Positions 9,543 through 18,143 of a stretch of 64,000 bases of DNA are shown here, one piece after another. Position 1 is the stretch's first letter, and each line of letters starts with the position of its first letter. The position numbers were made by a program, and so were the translations under genes. The stretch comes from a candidate division WOR-1 bacterium RIFOXYB2_FULL_45_9 (GTDB taxonomy: Bacteria; Margulisbacteria; WOR-1; O2-12-FULL-45-9; XYB2-FULL-48-7), in the NCBI GenBank assembly GCA_001771575.1, contig MEUD01000001.1, forward strand, positions 62,001-126,000, written 5' to 3'. The notes beneath the pieces were generated by a model. That model had not been told where the DNA came from and searched no databases. It saw only the letters and a program-made list of their open reading frames with translations.

Positions 9543-10988
9543 CTACTTTTCGTCGGCCCCAATATCGTATGGGGAGCTTCTCGCCTGTTTATCAATATCG
9601 TAGGCAACGGAGGAGATGGTTTCGCCGGCGTCAACGCAGGGGCTCCCCGTGTTCAAATGGTAAGCGCCGTCAAGGTCCGGGTCCCCTTCGGCGCTGTTAG
9701 CATCACCGGAAATGTGGCTTTGCCAGCCGGAGAGTCCGCCGCTGAACGTGCTGGCCGGGCGCTGATCGACAAAAACCAGCGTTCCGCCGCCAAGTTTGAA
9801 ATAACGGTTGTGGCCCATAGTCGGCAGGCCGCTGTAAGCGTTCATCCCCCCAAGATCGCTGGCGTAGCGGATATAAACCCCATATGAATCCGGGCTGTTG
9901 GATACGGCAATGTTGTTTTTGATGACCGCTCCTTCGCTGGCCGGTCGGCCGGCGTCCGCGTCCCAGTCCTGAAAGGTCAGGCCAAAGTAGATGGGGCTGT
10001 GGTAGGTTTGCGCGGCGTTAACGATTGTATTGTTTAGTACCTGCGGGTTTTTGGCGGCGTACATGCCGATCCCGGAATTTTGGGTGTTGTAAACGATGTT
10101 GTTACGGGCGATCCCATTGATATTTTCAAAGTACTGCGGGTTTACGGCCAGATCAAAGAATTCCGGACTGGTATCAAAGCCGAGCAGGATCCCGGCGCCG
10201 CCGCAATTATAAATGGTGTTCCGTTCGGCGACACAATCGGTTGCTCCCCCCTTAAAATAGAGACCGTTGGTGGCGATGTCGTGGATCTTACAATCAGCGA
10301 CGATCATTCGGTCGCCGTTGACGTTGTCGATCCCTTCGGCGTTGCTGTTGTCGCGCAGGCCGGAATTGTAGATCTCGCAGTTGATTATTCTGATGTCGTC
10401 GCAGTTCGGCGTGACCTTGACGCAGTCGCGGCCGGTGTCGTGGATCTTACACGCTTCGATCGTCACGCTGGAAACGCCGCTCCGATCGGCTCCGCCCCAG
10501 TCCCACATGGTCTCGAATTTGACGGCGTAATAATATCCGCCGATAATCTCCAGGCGGTAAAGTTTGCCTCCGGAAGACGACCAGCCGGCGTCGATGTTGA
10601 ACCTGACGGTCTGGTTGATGGAGCTGTCCCCGGTCGGCGATTGGATATTCGCCCATTCATCGTTCTTGGAGCGTATAGTGATATTTGCTACCCTGATATC
10701 AATGTTTTCATTGTACGTACCGCCGCGCAGGACGATGATATCGCCGGAAACGGCAATGTTGGTGAGGACGTGCTGGATGGTCCGGTAGGGATTGCCGATC
10801 GATCCGTTGCCGGTCGAATCATTGCCGGCGGTGGAGACGTAGATCCCAACCGCGTCGTCATAGGAACTGTCCGCCGGATAAGTTTCGCCGGCGGGGAGGG
10901 TGGTCGTGGTGGTGCTGTTGACTTGAGCGCAGCCGGCGGTAAAACAAAGGATCAGACACAATAATATGATTGGAATATTTAGTTTCAT
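9543..10988 (-). CDS. Lipoprotein with right-handed parallel beta-helix
   Basis: Signal peptide and lipobox FTAGC, a short Thr linker, then IYVSTAGNDSTGNGSIGNPYRTIQHVL, the standard opening of secreted polysaccharide-lyase-like beta-helix proteins (DUF1565/NosD type). About ten helix turns follow, each with N-containing ladders (IEACKIHD, IINCEIYNS, VADCKIHD, AERNTIYN, ARNNIVYN, LNNTIVN). The C-terminus has the usual PCVDAGE...YDIGADE ending. Probably binds or cleaves polysaccharide at the cell surface; catalytic residues are not assignable. The start overlaps the preceding gene by 4 bases. Confidence 0.8.
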   Translation of the reverse strand: MKLNIPIILLCLILCFTAGCAQVNSTTTTTLPAGETYPADSSYDDAVGIYVSTAGNDSTGNGSIGNPYRTIQHVLTNIAVSGDIIVLRGGTYNENIDIRVANITIRSKNDEWANIQSPTGDSSINQTVRFNIDAGWSSSGGKLYRLEIIGGYYYAVKFETMWDWGGADRSGVSSVTIEACKIHDTGRDCVKVTPNCDDIRIINCEIYNSGLRDNSNAEGIDNVNGDRMIVADCKIHDIATNGLYFKGGATDCVAERNTIYNCGGAGILLGFDTSPEFFDLAVNPQYFENINGIARNNIVYNTQNSGIGMYAAKNPQVLNNTIVNAAQTYHSPIYFGLTFQDWDADAGRPASEGAVIKNNIAVSNSPDSYGVYIRYASDLGGMNAYSGLPTMGHNRYFKLGGGTLVFVDQRPASTFSGGLSGWQSHISGDANSAEGDPDLDGAYHLNTGSPCVDAGETISSVAYDIDKQARSSPYDIGADEK

Positions 10989-11731
10989 TTGATTTTTTTC
11001 TCTACGACTATTGGCGAGAAAGGACCGCCCTGCGGCCCTTCATAACGGATGAAATGATGGGGCGCTTCTCCTTGGAACCAGAAAGTGATCGACGGGATGA
11101 TGCCGGAGAGTAGCCCCAGATCGGGCTTGAGATCGACGCGGAAGGAGTTGTCGGAATCTGACTTTATCTGGAAGATCATATTGTAAGTGTCGCCTGTTGG
11201 AATGATCAGCTTGAGTTTTCCAGCCTGACGCTTGTTTTGTACGCAGGCTTGAAGGTAGGGGGCCAGGTCGGAGGTGTAGACGGTGTTATCGGTCAGCTCA
11301 ATTGTTTTAGTTTTTGTCTGTTTTTTATCCAGGTTTTCAAACAATAAACCAGCGACACGGGACGGCCAATCAAATGTTATTTTCACATAACTGAAAGGCT
11401 GGCCATTCTTCTTGCTTTCTCCTTCATGAGAGTAGACGTTGATTGAACCGTCCGAATTGATTTGGTAATAAGAGGTGGTCAGAGAGGTTAGCTTGTCGCC
11501 GTTGTTTATTTCCGCTTGGCCAATCGTTTTGACCACGAAGTAGTCGCGGCCGGCATAGCGGGCTTTTTGCACTTCACGTTCCGAACTACCGGCTAATTTG
11601 CCGCTCTCTTTCAGGCGGGTTTCATAGGTGGACTTGTCTCCGGCGACTAAGGCTGGATTATTAATGCCATATAGAGCGGACGAGGTTATGGGCAGGATCC
11701 ATAAAAAAATGAAAATAATTAAATATTTCAT
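10985..11731 (-). CDS. Exported DUF3108-like protein
   Basis: Start chosen at 11731 (MKYLIIFIFLWILPITSSA) since it begins a signal peptide and lies 6 bases after a TGTTATAAT box; the longer frame would run through the promoter. The 230-residue mature domain is beta-rich with ARYAGRDYFVVKTIG, INVYSHEGESKK, TGDTYNMIFQIK and a terminal HHFIRYEGPQGGPFSPIVVE, similar to DUF3108 proteins, which fold as lipoprotein-carrier-like half barrels. First gene of an operon with two lipoproteins, which would fit a role in their transport, but that is inference. Confidence 0.6.
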   Translation of the reverse strand: MKYLIIFIFLWILPITSSALYGINNPALVAGDKSTYETRLKESGKLAGSSEREVQKARYAGRDYFVVKTIGQAEINNGDKLTSLTTSYYQINSDGSINVYSHEGESKKNGQPFSYVKITFDWPSRVAGLLFENLDKKQTKTKTIELTDNTVYTSDLAPYLQACVQNKRQAGKLKLIIPTGDTYNMIFQIKSDSDNSFRVDLKPDLGLLSGIIPSITFWFQGEAPHHFIRYEGPQGGPFSPIVVEKKIK

Positions 11732-11737
11732 GACTTC

Positions 11738-11746
11738 ATTATAACA
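11738..11746 (-). promoter_or_regulatory. Extended -10 box of the exported-protein operon
   Basis: TGTTATAAT, with six bases (GAAGTC) to the ATG at 11731, so +1 falls on the A of the start codon. cimA has almost the same arrangement (TATAAT-AAAGTC-ATG at 63594). Confidence 0.65.
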
Positions 11747-11775
11747 TGTCAACCTGATCTTCATCGGGTTGAAAT

Positions 11776-11804
11776 TTGACAAGGCGGGAGGAGAGGAGTA
11801 AAGT
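11776..11804 (+). promoter_or_regulatory. Promoter of the Ehr operon
   Basis: TTGACA at 11776-11781, 17-bp spacer, TAAAGT at 11799-11804; expected +1 near 11811 gives a leader of about 40 nt before the ATG at 11850. It is divergent from the operon on the other strand. Confidence 0.55.
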
Positions 11805-11849
11805 AAATATCAAGGCTATCAATGCTATTTTTCTGCCGCCGGCGACAGA

Positions 11850-13676
11850 ATGGAAAAGGCGCAAATGCTCAATTGGGAGTTTTCTTTTTTAATTGATCCG
11901 TTAACGGTTTTATTTCTTTTCATCATTATAACTATATCCATTCCGGTCATTATTTATTCGCTTGGTTATTTATCCGGCAAATATTCCCGCCGCAAGATCA
12001 TTGTCGGCCAGCTATTGACCCTGGCTTTTATCGTTTCAATGCTCCTGGTAGTTTCGGTCCGGAACACGCTGACTTTCCTTGTCTGCTGGGAAATGATGAC
12101 ACTGATGTCTTATTTTTTGGTCATGTTCGAGGCGGAGAACGAGAAATCGATCAAAGCGGCGACTATCTATATCGTCATGAGCCACGTCGGCGCGGCCTTT
12201 ATCGCGGCCGGGATCTTTCTCCTTCACCGTTACACCGGTTCGTTCGATCTTTTGGTCTTGCGATCGGCGGTCTTGCCGGCCGGGAGCGGCGACCTGTTGT
12301 TCTTCTTTTTTCTGATCGGTTTTGGGATCAAAGCGGGGATCGTTCCGCTCCACCTTTGGCTCCCATACGCTCATCCTCGGGCGCCGAGCCATATTTCCGC
12401 CCTGATGTCAGGGGTGATGATCAAAGTGGCGATCTACGGCCTGCTCCGCTTTGTCTTTTTCGCGCTGGGGATCCAGGCGCTTTGGTGGGGAGGGGTAGTG
12501 GTCCTGCTCGCCTGTTTGACCTGCCTGGTCGGGATCATCTATGCCTTGATCGATAACGACCTTAAAACGGTGCTGGCGTATTCCAGTATTGAGAACATAG
12601 GGATCATTATGCTTGGCCTTGGGGCGGCGATGATCTTTGTCCCTCTCGGCCAGCCGGCGCTGGCCAGCCTGGCGCTGGTTGCCGCCCTTTATCATCTCAT
12701 TAACCACGCTGCTTTTAAAAGCCTCCTTTTCCTGGGGGCGGGGAGCGTCTACCGATCGGCCGGAACAAAGAACCTGGAGAAGCTTGGCGGGCTGATAAAC
12801 AAGCTCCCCTGGACCTCCGCCTTTTTTCTGGTCGGTGCGCTGGCGATCGCGGCTTTGCCGCCGCTTAACGGTTTTATCAGCGAGTGGTTGACCCTGCGGG
12901 TCTTTTTTCTTGGCGCGCTTGCCGCTCCAGCCGGATTGAAAGTTATTTTCGGGCTCTGCGTCGCCACTCTTGCTTTGACCGGCGGACTGACCGCCGCTTG
13001 TATGGTCCGGGCTTTCGGGATGACTTTTCTCGCCCGGACGAGAAGCGCTAAAGCGGAACAAGCGAAAGAGGGGCCTTTGACCATGTTATTGGGAATGGGG
13101 CTTTTGGTCATTTTACTTATTGGGCTGGCTCTGGGCGCGGCTCCGATCGTTGATTTGCTGGCAAAAGTCGCCGCTTCCACCGCCGGTCTGCCGGTCCAGA
13201 CTTTTACCCTAAACCATTATATTGTAAGCTTGCCGGGAGCCAGCTTGTCTCCCTTGCTGATCGCGGCAACGATTTTTGGGGCGCTCGTCTTGACGGTCGC
13301 GGCGGCCTATTTGTTTTTTGGCCGGCCAAGACGCGTCATTGTTCCGACCTGGGATTGCGGCTATTATCAGTTGACCCCGCGCCAGGAGTGTTCGGCGACC
13401 GGTTTTTCCAAACCGTTCAGGATCGCTTTCAGCTTTTTCCTCCAGCCTTCGCGCAGTACTCAAAAGATAAAAGATTCCCATTATCACGTCAGGTCTCTCA
13501 CTTATGAGTCGGAGACCGCTAAGATCTTTAGGGATTTCTTTTATCTGCCGTTCATTGGCGGGCTGTTTTTGACGGCCAGGGGGATGAAACGGTTCCAGGC
13601 GGGGAGTATCCAGATCTATTTGGCGTATATTTTGATCGTGGTTTTGGTCTTGTTGTTTTTTGCGGGGAGGTTTTAA
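11850..13676 (+). CDS. hyfB: Ehr complex antiporter-like subunit (HyfB/HycC-like, NuoL family)
   Basis: Proton- or sodium-translocating membrane subunit of an energy-converting hydrogenase-related complex. 608 residues with about 14-16 membrane helices; the channel Glu in LVCWEMMTLMSYF and the Lys/His helix GIKAGIVPLHLWLPYAHPRAPSHISALMSGVMIKVAIYG are conserved, as is LAYSSIENIGIIMLG. The long C-terminal tail with WDCGYYQLTPRQECSATGFSKPFR identifies it as HyfB/HycC type rather than Complex I NuoL. An ATG 5 codons downstream (11865) is an alternative start. First gene of a six-gene operon with 0-5 bp gaps. Confidence 0.88.
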   Translation: MEKAQMLNWEFSFLIDPLTVLFLFIIITISIPVIIYSLGYLSGKYSRRKIIVGQLLTLAFIVSMLLVVSVRNTLTFLVCWEMMTLMSYFLVMFEAENEKSIKAATIYIVMSHVGAAFIAAGIFLLHRYTGSFDLLVLRSAVLPAGSGDLLFFFFLIGFGIKAGIVPLHLWLPYAHPRAPSHISALMSGVMIKVAIYGLLRFVFFALGIQALWWGGVVVLLACLTCLVGIIYALIDNDLKTVLAYSSIENIGIIMLGLGAAMIFVPLGQPALASLALVAALYHLINHAAFKSLLFLGAGSVYRSAGTKNLEKLGGLINKLPWTSAFFLVGALAIAALPPLNGFISEWLTLRVFFLGALAAPAGLKVIFGLCVATLALTGGLTAACMVRAFGMTFLARTRSAKAEQAKEGPLTMLLGMGLLVILLIGLALGAAPIVDLLAKVAASTAGLPVQTFTLNHYIVSLPGASLSPLLIAATIFGALVLTVAAAYLFFGRPRRVIVPTWDCGYYQLTPRQECSATGFSKPFRIAFSFFLQPSRSTQKIKDSHYHVRSLTYESETAKIFRDFFYLPFIGGLFLTARGMKRFQAGSIQIYLAYILIVVLVLLFFAGRF

Positions 13677-13681
13677 CCGAC

Positions 13682-14509
13682 GTGGAATACGGGGAGATCA
13701 TTAAAATATTATTAATGCTGGCGGCTGCCCCGCTGATCAGCGGAGTGATCTCCAGGATAAAAAACAATCTGCGGCTCCGCCGGGGCCCGGGGATATTCCA
13801 GCCATATTTTAATCTCGCTAAATTATTCAAAAAAGAGGAGCGCTTTTCCGAACACTCTTCCTGGTTGATGAAAGTGACCCCGTATATTGTCCTGGGATCG
13901 GTATTGTCCGCGGCTGTTTTTATGCGGGCCGGTGATCTGATCCTCCTGACCTTTGTCTTGTCGCTGGGACGGTTCTTTTTGGCCCTGGCCGGACTTGATC
14001 CCGCCAGTCCCTTTGGCGGGTTTGGCTCTTCCCGGGAAATGTTCTTTGCCGGTTTTCTTGAGCCGATCATCCTCCTGGCGGTTTTTGCCTCGGCTTTGAG
14101 CGGCGGCGGAGCGATTGAGGCCTCATCAATCCTGGCGGCGGCAGCCCTTTTTCTGGCGACGCTGGCGGAGACCTCCCGAGTTCCGGTTGATAACCAGGAG
14201 ACCCATCTTGAACTGACCATGGTCCACGAGGCGATGGTCCTTGAGTATTCCGGACGCTCGCTTGCCTTGATCGAACTGGCGTCTTATCTGAAACAGGCGA
14301 TCTTCTTTACGCTGATCATGCTTGTTCTCTGGCCGTTCCTGGTCAGCCGGATCGGCTGGTACCTTCTCTCTTTGCTGGTCCTTGCCGTTATCGTCGCTTT
14401 TACGGAAGTTTCGCTCGCCAAAATGCGACTTTTCCGGGTCGTTGACTTTCTCTTTTTTGCCGGTATCCTGGCCCTGCTGGCGGTTATTTCGGCCGCCCTG
14501 GGGGTATAA
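13682..14509 (+). CDS. hyfC: Ehr complex NuoH-like subunit (HyfC/HycD-like)
   Basis: Membrane subunit that docks the peripheral arm and links it to the antiporter subunits. 275 residues, eight hydrophobic helices. Family signatures: RLRRGPGIFQPYFNLAKLFKKE, GGFGSSREMFFAGFLEP, and ETSRVPVDNQETHLELTMVHEAMVLEYSGRSLAL, in which the Glu/Arg/Asp cluster forms the E-channel. GTG start at 13682, 5 bases after the preceding stop; no ATG is nearer. Residues needed for ion coupling are present even though the large subunit is altered. Confidence 0.9.
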   Translation: MEYGEIIKILLMLAAAPLISGVISRIKNNLRLRRGPGIFQPYFNLAKLFKKEERFSEHSSWLMKVTPYIVLGSVLSAAVFMRAGDLILLTFVLSLGRFFLALAGLDPASPFGGFGSSREMFFAGFLEPIILLAVFASALSGGGAIEASSILAAAALFLATLAETSRVPVDNQETHLELTMVHEAMVLEYSGRSLALIELASYLKQAIFFTLIMLVLWPFLVSRIGWYLLSLLVLAVIVAFTEVSLAKMRLFRVVDFLFFAGILALLAVISAALGV

Positions 14510-15142
14510 ATGACTTATATTTTATATGGAATATTGCTGACCGCTTTCGCGCTGGTCGCGGCGAAAAGATTCGACGCCCTGATCGGTACTTTTCGCCTGC
14601 AGGCTGTTTTACTGGCGGCGTTGGCTTTTATCGAAGCCTGGCATGGGGGAGGATTTGGGATCTATATTATTGCCGTCCTCCTCTTGATCGTCAAAGGAGG
14701 GGTGATCCCTTATTTTCTTTCCAGGATCCTCAAGGAGATTGGCGCCTCCGAAGACCTGGGCTTTTTTTTAACGCCGCAGCTTTCTCTCCTCCTGTCGGTC
14801 TTTTTTGCTTATCTTTCCTGGCAGTTTTCCGGCCGGATTTTTCCCGGGGAAGATCTTCTGCTTAAGATTTCCGGTACCGCCGCGTTTACTTTATTGCTTG
14901 TCGGAACGCAGATCATGATCTTTCGGCTCAAGGCTCTGGCGCAGATCATCGGCCTGCTGGTCATGGAGAACGGGATCTTTCTCCTGGGGATCGCGCTGGC
15001 CGGCGGCCTCCCATTTCTGGTGGAGATCGCGGTTTTTTTAGACGTGTTTATCAGCGTCATGATCCTGGGAGTCTTTGTTTACCGGATCAACCGGCTGTTT
15101 ACCGGGATTGACGTCAGCCGGCTGAACCGGCTGAAAGGATAA
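14510..15142 (+). CDS. hyfE: Ehr complex HyfE-like (NuoK-related) subunit
   Basis: 210 residues, about seven membrane helices. The C-terminal half QIIGLLVMENGIFLLGIAL carries the buried Glu typical of HyfE/NuoK. HyfE-like proteins join the two antiporter-type subunits. ATG directly follows the hyfC stop (TAAATG), with Shine-Dalgarno-like GGGGG upstream. Present in hydrogenase-4 and Ehr complexes, absent from formate hydrogenlyase-1, so it helps place the operon. Confidence 0.85.
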   Translation: MTYILYGILLTAFALVAAKRFDALIGTFRLQAVLLAALAFIEAWHGGGFGIYIIAVLLLIVKGGVIPYFLSRILKEIGASEDLGFFLTPQLSLLLSVFFAYLSWQFSGRIFPGEDLLLKISGTAAFTLLLVGTQIMIFRLKALAQIIGLLVMENGIFLLGIALAGGLPFLVEIAVFLDVFISVMILGVFVYRINRLFTGIDVSRLNRLKG

Positions 15143-15144
15143 CA

Positions 15145-16599
15145 GTGGAACTCTATTCGCTATTATTAATACCTTTGTTTTTGGCGCTGGCCGCTCTGCT
15201 GATCGGACGCTCCCGGTCGTTTGGCGCGATCAATGCTTTGGGTTACCTGGCCGAGCTTTCCTGCGGGCTCTTCTTTTCGGCCGCTTTTCTTGAACGTCCC
15301 GAGCCTTTTACCCGAGGGCTTTTTTTTGTCGATTCCTTGACCATATTTTTTGTTTTGGTCATCACGATCGTCGCTTTCGCGGCCGCTCTTTATTCGATCG
15401 GTTTTTTGGAGCGCGAGCGGCGGCAGATGAAGGTGACCGATAAAAAGAGCGGGTACTATTATTTTCTTTTTAATCTGTTCATCCTGGCGATGCTCCTGGC
15501 GACAATGGTCAACAACCTTGGTTTGCTCTGGGTGGCGATCGAACTGACGACCTTGATCTCCGCTTTTTTGGTCGGATTTTACAATACCAAGTTTTCGGTC
15601 GAAGCGGCCTGGAAGTATTTGATCATCTGTTCGGTCGGGATCATTCTGGCCTTGCTGGGGACCATTCTTTTCGCTTACGTGTTTTCTTTAACGGGAGGGA
15701 TCAGTCTGAATTGGTCCGACCTTTCCGCCGCCGCCGGCCAGTTCGACCCCGATCTGGTAAAATTTGCGTTTATCTTTATTATTGTCGGCTACGGCACAAA
15801 AGCGGGGCTGGCTCCCATGCATACTTGGCTTCCCGACGCTCACAGTCAGGCGATTTCTCCGGCTAGCGCTCTTCTTTCGGGACTTCTGCTTAAGACCGCG
15901 CTTTACGCGATCATCCGTTATGGCTTGATCGTCGTCAAATGCGTCGGCTTTGGATTTTTCAGCCACCTCATGCTATTGTTCGGCCTTTTTTCCCTGCTTA
16001 TAGCGGCCGGTTTTGTCCTGGCGCAAAAGGACCTCAAGCGGCTACTGGCTTACAGCAGTATCGAGCATATCGGGATCATCGCCGTGGGGATCGGGCTTGG
16101 CGGGCCGCTGGCCCTGTACGGAGCTTTTCTCCACCTTCTTGGCCACGCCGCGGCCAAATCGCTGATGTTCTTTGGCGCCGGCAACATTATTCAAGCCTAC
16201 GACCGCCACAACATGAACTCGATCCGGGGGGTGATCCGCGTTCTGCCGTTCACTGGGCTCTTCTTTTTGGCCGGCTTGTTTGCCCTGGCCGGTTTTCCTC
16301 CATTCTCCCTTTTTCGGAGCGAGGTCATGATCTTAATGTCCGCCTTCGGCCGGGGGTCGTATTTGATCGCCGGATCGCTCTTGTTATTTATGACGGTGAT
16401 CTTTGGCGCGCTGGTCTTTCATGCCGGCAAGATGATCTTTGGGCCGCGGCCGCCTGAAGTGCCGCCGGCCAAAGAAGACCTGGCCGGCAAGCTGGCTTTT
16501 ATTTTTCTTTTATTAATTATCGTGGTCCTGGGGGTCTGGGTCCCGGGACCGCTCGACCGTTTGCTTATTTTAGTTGTCGATACTACGCGGGGGATTTAA
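15145..16599 (+). CDS. hyfF: Ehr complex antiporter-like subunit (HyfF-like, NuoN/NuoM family)
   Basis: Second ion-pumping subunit, 484 residues and about 14 helices. Seen: ALYSIGFLERE near the N-terminus, the channel Glu in LLWVAIELTTLISAFLVGFY, the Lys/His helix GTKAGLAPMHTWLPDAHSQAISPASALLSGLLLKTALYAIIRY, and LLAYSSIEHIGIIAVGIGLGG. GTG start 2 bases after the preceding stop. With HyfB this gives two putative translocation modules for the complex. Confidence 0.9.
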   Translation: MELYSLLLIPLFLALAALLIGRSRSFGAINALGYLAELSCGLFFSAAFLERPEPFTRGLFFVDSLTIFFVLVITIVAFAAALYSIGFLERERRQMKVTDKKSGYYYFLFNLFILAMLLATMVNNLGLLWVAIELTTLISAFLVGFYNTKFSVEAAWKYLIICSVGIILALLGTILFAYVFSLTGGISLNWSDLSAAAGQFDPDLVKFAFIFIIVGYGTKAGLAPMHTWLPDAHSQAISPASALLSGLLLKTALYAIIRYGLIVVKCVGFGFFSHLMLLFGLFSLLIAAGFVLAQKDLKRLLAYSSIEHIGIIAVGIGLGGPLALYGAFLHLLGHAAAKSLMFFGAGNIIQAYDRHNMNSIRGVIRVLPFTGLFFLAGLFALAGFPPFSLFRSEVMILMSAFGRGSYLIAGSLLLFMTVIFGALVFHAGKMIFGPRPPEVPPAKEDLAGKLAFIFLLLIIVVLGVWVPGPLDRLLILVVDTTRGI

Positions 16600-16601
16600 C
16601 C

Positions 16602-18143
16602 ATGGAAAAGTTGCTGTTTGAACTGACCAGGCTGGGGATCGTCCCGGTCAGGTTGACCAATGAGAACGAAGTTTATTTGGAGGTTTCACCGGCCGATTTT
16701 AAGCCGGCCTGTCTGGCCCTGCACAAACTGCTCCGCTCAACGGTCATGCTGATGTTTGCCGAAGACCGCCGCTCAAGCGAAGGAACGTTCACGATCAGGG
16801 CCGGCTTTATTGGAACGAAACAGCGCCGGTGGTTTTTTGTCGAGCAGAAAGTCCCCGGCCCGGCCTTTGGCTCGATCGCCAAAGAGATTTACTCGGCCAA
16901 TCTTTTTGAGCGGGAGATCAAAGAGATGTTCGGCCTGGAGCCGGAGGGGAATCCGGATGGCCGGCGCCTCCGCCTTCACGATGAGGTCTGGTCGGGCGGC
17001 TATCCATTAAGAAAAGACTTTGAGTCGGCGGTCTCGGGACCGATCGGAAACTATCCTTTTATGCCGGTTGAAGGCGAGGGGGTCTTTGAGGTCCCGGTCG
17101 GCCCGGTCCATGCCGGGATCATTGGGCCGGGTCACTTTCGTTTTAGCGTCGCAGGGGAACCGATCATCAACCTGGAGAGCCGGTTTGGCTTTACCCACCG
17201 CGGGGTGGAAAAAATGCTCGAGGGACGGGACGCGGCCTCCGCGGCCAAACTTTCGGAATGCGTCGCCGGCGACGCCGCTTTCTCCCACAGTCTGGCCTAT
17301 TGCAGAGGAGTGGAAAGGGCTTGCGGGATCGCGGTGCCGACGCGGGGGGATTATTTAAGGGGGATCTTTTTGGAGCTGGAGAGGCTCTATAACCACGTTG
17401 CCGACGTTGGAACGATCGCCTTAGATGTTGGTTTTTCTTTTCCGGCGGCGGAGGCTTCCGTCATTAAAGAAAACCTGCAAGCCTTGAACGCGGAGTTGAC
17501 CGGCAGTCGTTTTTTAAAGCACATTAATCTGCCCGGCGGGGTGAGCCGGGACCTGGACCAGGCGAGCGTTAAAAATTTGCTGGCCCAAACGGCCGCGGCC
17601 ACTCGTGATTTTCGGCGCCTGCGAGAAATACTCTATGCCAGTGTCTCGTTCCTTGACCGGGTCGAGACGACCGGCGCGTTGAGCAAAAAGCTGGCGGAAG
17701 ACCTTGGCGTAATCGGACTGGCTGGTCGGGCTTCCGGAGTTAAACTTGATCTGCGCGAAGTTTTTCCCGGTGTTTACGACGGGTTGAAGGTCGTGTTCAG
17801 AGAAAAGGGGGATGTTTTGGCTAGGCTGGAGGTCCGCCTCGACGAGTTTGAAGAATCGGTCCGGCAGATCGAACGGCTGGCCGCGAGGCTTCCCGAGGGG
17901 GCGATTGCCGGGGATGAAGTAACAGTAGGGAGCGGCCAGGCGTTGGGATGGGCGGAGAGCTGGCGCGGTCCGGTCTTGTACTGGCTTCGTTTTACTGATG
18001 GAAAATTGGAAAGGGCCAAGATCGTTGATCCCTCTTTCCATAACTGGACCGGATTAAGCGCCGCGGTCCTGGATAATATTGTTCCCGACTTTCCGGTCTG
18101 CAACAAGAGCTTTAATCTTTCTTACGCGGGGAACGACCTATGA
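16602..18143 (+). CDS. Ehr large subunit: fused NuoC-NuoD-like protein without Ni-Fe ligands
   Basis: 513 residues: NuoC-like domain (about 60-140, ending GGYPLRKDF) fused to a NuoD/hydrogenase-large-subunit domain (about 165-513), as in HycE/HyfG. In true group 4 hydrogenases the L1 motif reads E-R-x-C-G-x-C; here residues 219-230 read ECVAGDAAFSHS, with Ala at both cysteine positions (222 and 225). The C-terminal L2 motif D-P-C-x-x-C is replaced by NLSYAGND (505-512). All four Ni-Fe ligands are therefore gone while the surrounding fold (FTHRGVEKMLEGRD, LELERLYNH) is kept. It cannot bind the active-site metal and belongs with the Ehr complexes of unknown electron donor/acceptor. Confidence 0.88.
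   Translation: MEKLLFELTRLGIVPVRLTNENEVYLEVSPADFKPACLALHKLLRSTVMLMFAEDRRSSEGTFTIRAGFIGTKQRRWFFVEQKVPGPAFGSIAKEIYSANLFEREIKEMFGLEPEGNPDGRRLRLHDEVWSGGYPLRKDFESAVSGPIGNYPFMPVEGEGVFEVPVGPVHAGIIGPGHFRFSVAGEPIINLESRFGFTHRGVEKMLEGRDAASAAKLSECVAGDAAFSHSLAYCRGVERACGIAVPTRGDYLRGIFLELERLYNHVADVGTIALDVGFSFPAAEASVIKENLQALNAELTGSRFLKHINLPGGVSRDLDQASVKNLLAQTAAATRDFRRLREILYASVSFLDRVETTGALSKKLAEDLGVIGLAGRASGVKLDLREVFPGVYDGLKVVFREKGDVLARLEVRLDEFEESVRQIERLAARLPEGAIAGDEVTVGSGQALGWAESWRGPVLYWLRFTDGKLERAKIVDPSFHNWTGLSAAVLDNIVPDFPVCNKSFNLSYAGNDL

Noticed and set aside
10080-10964. 294-codon plus-strand frame
   Set aside because: It is antisense to the beta-helix lipoprotein, which has a signal peptide, a lipobox and family motifs; the other strand has no recognisable domain.
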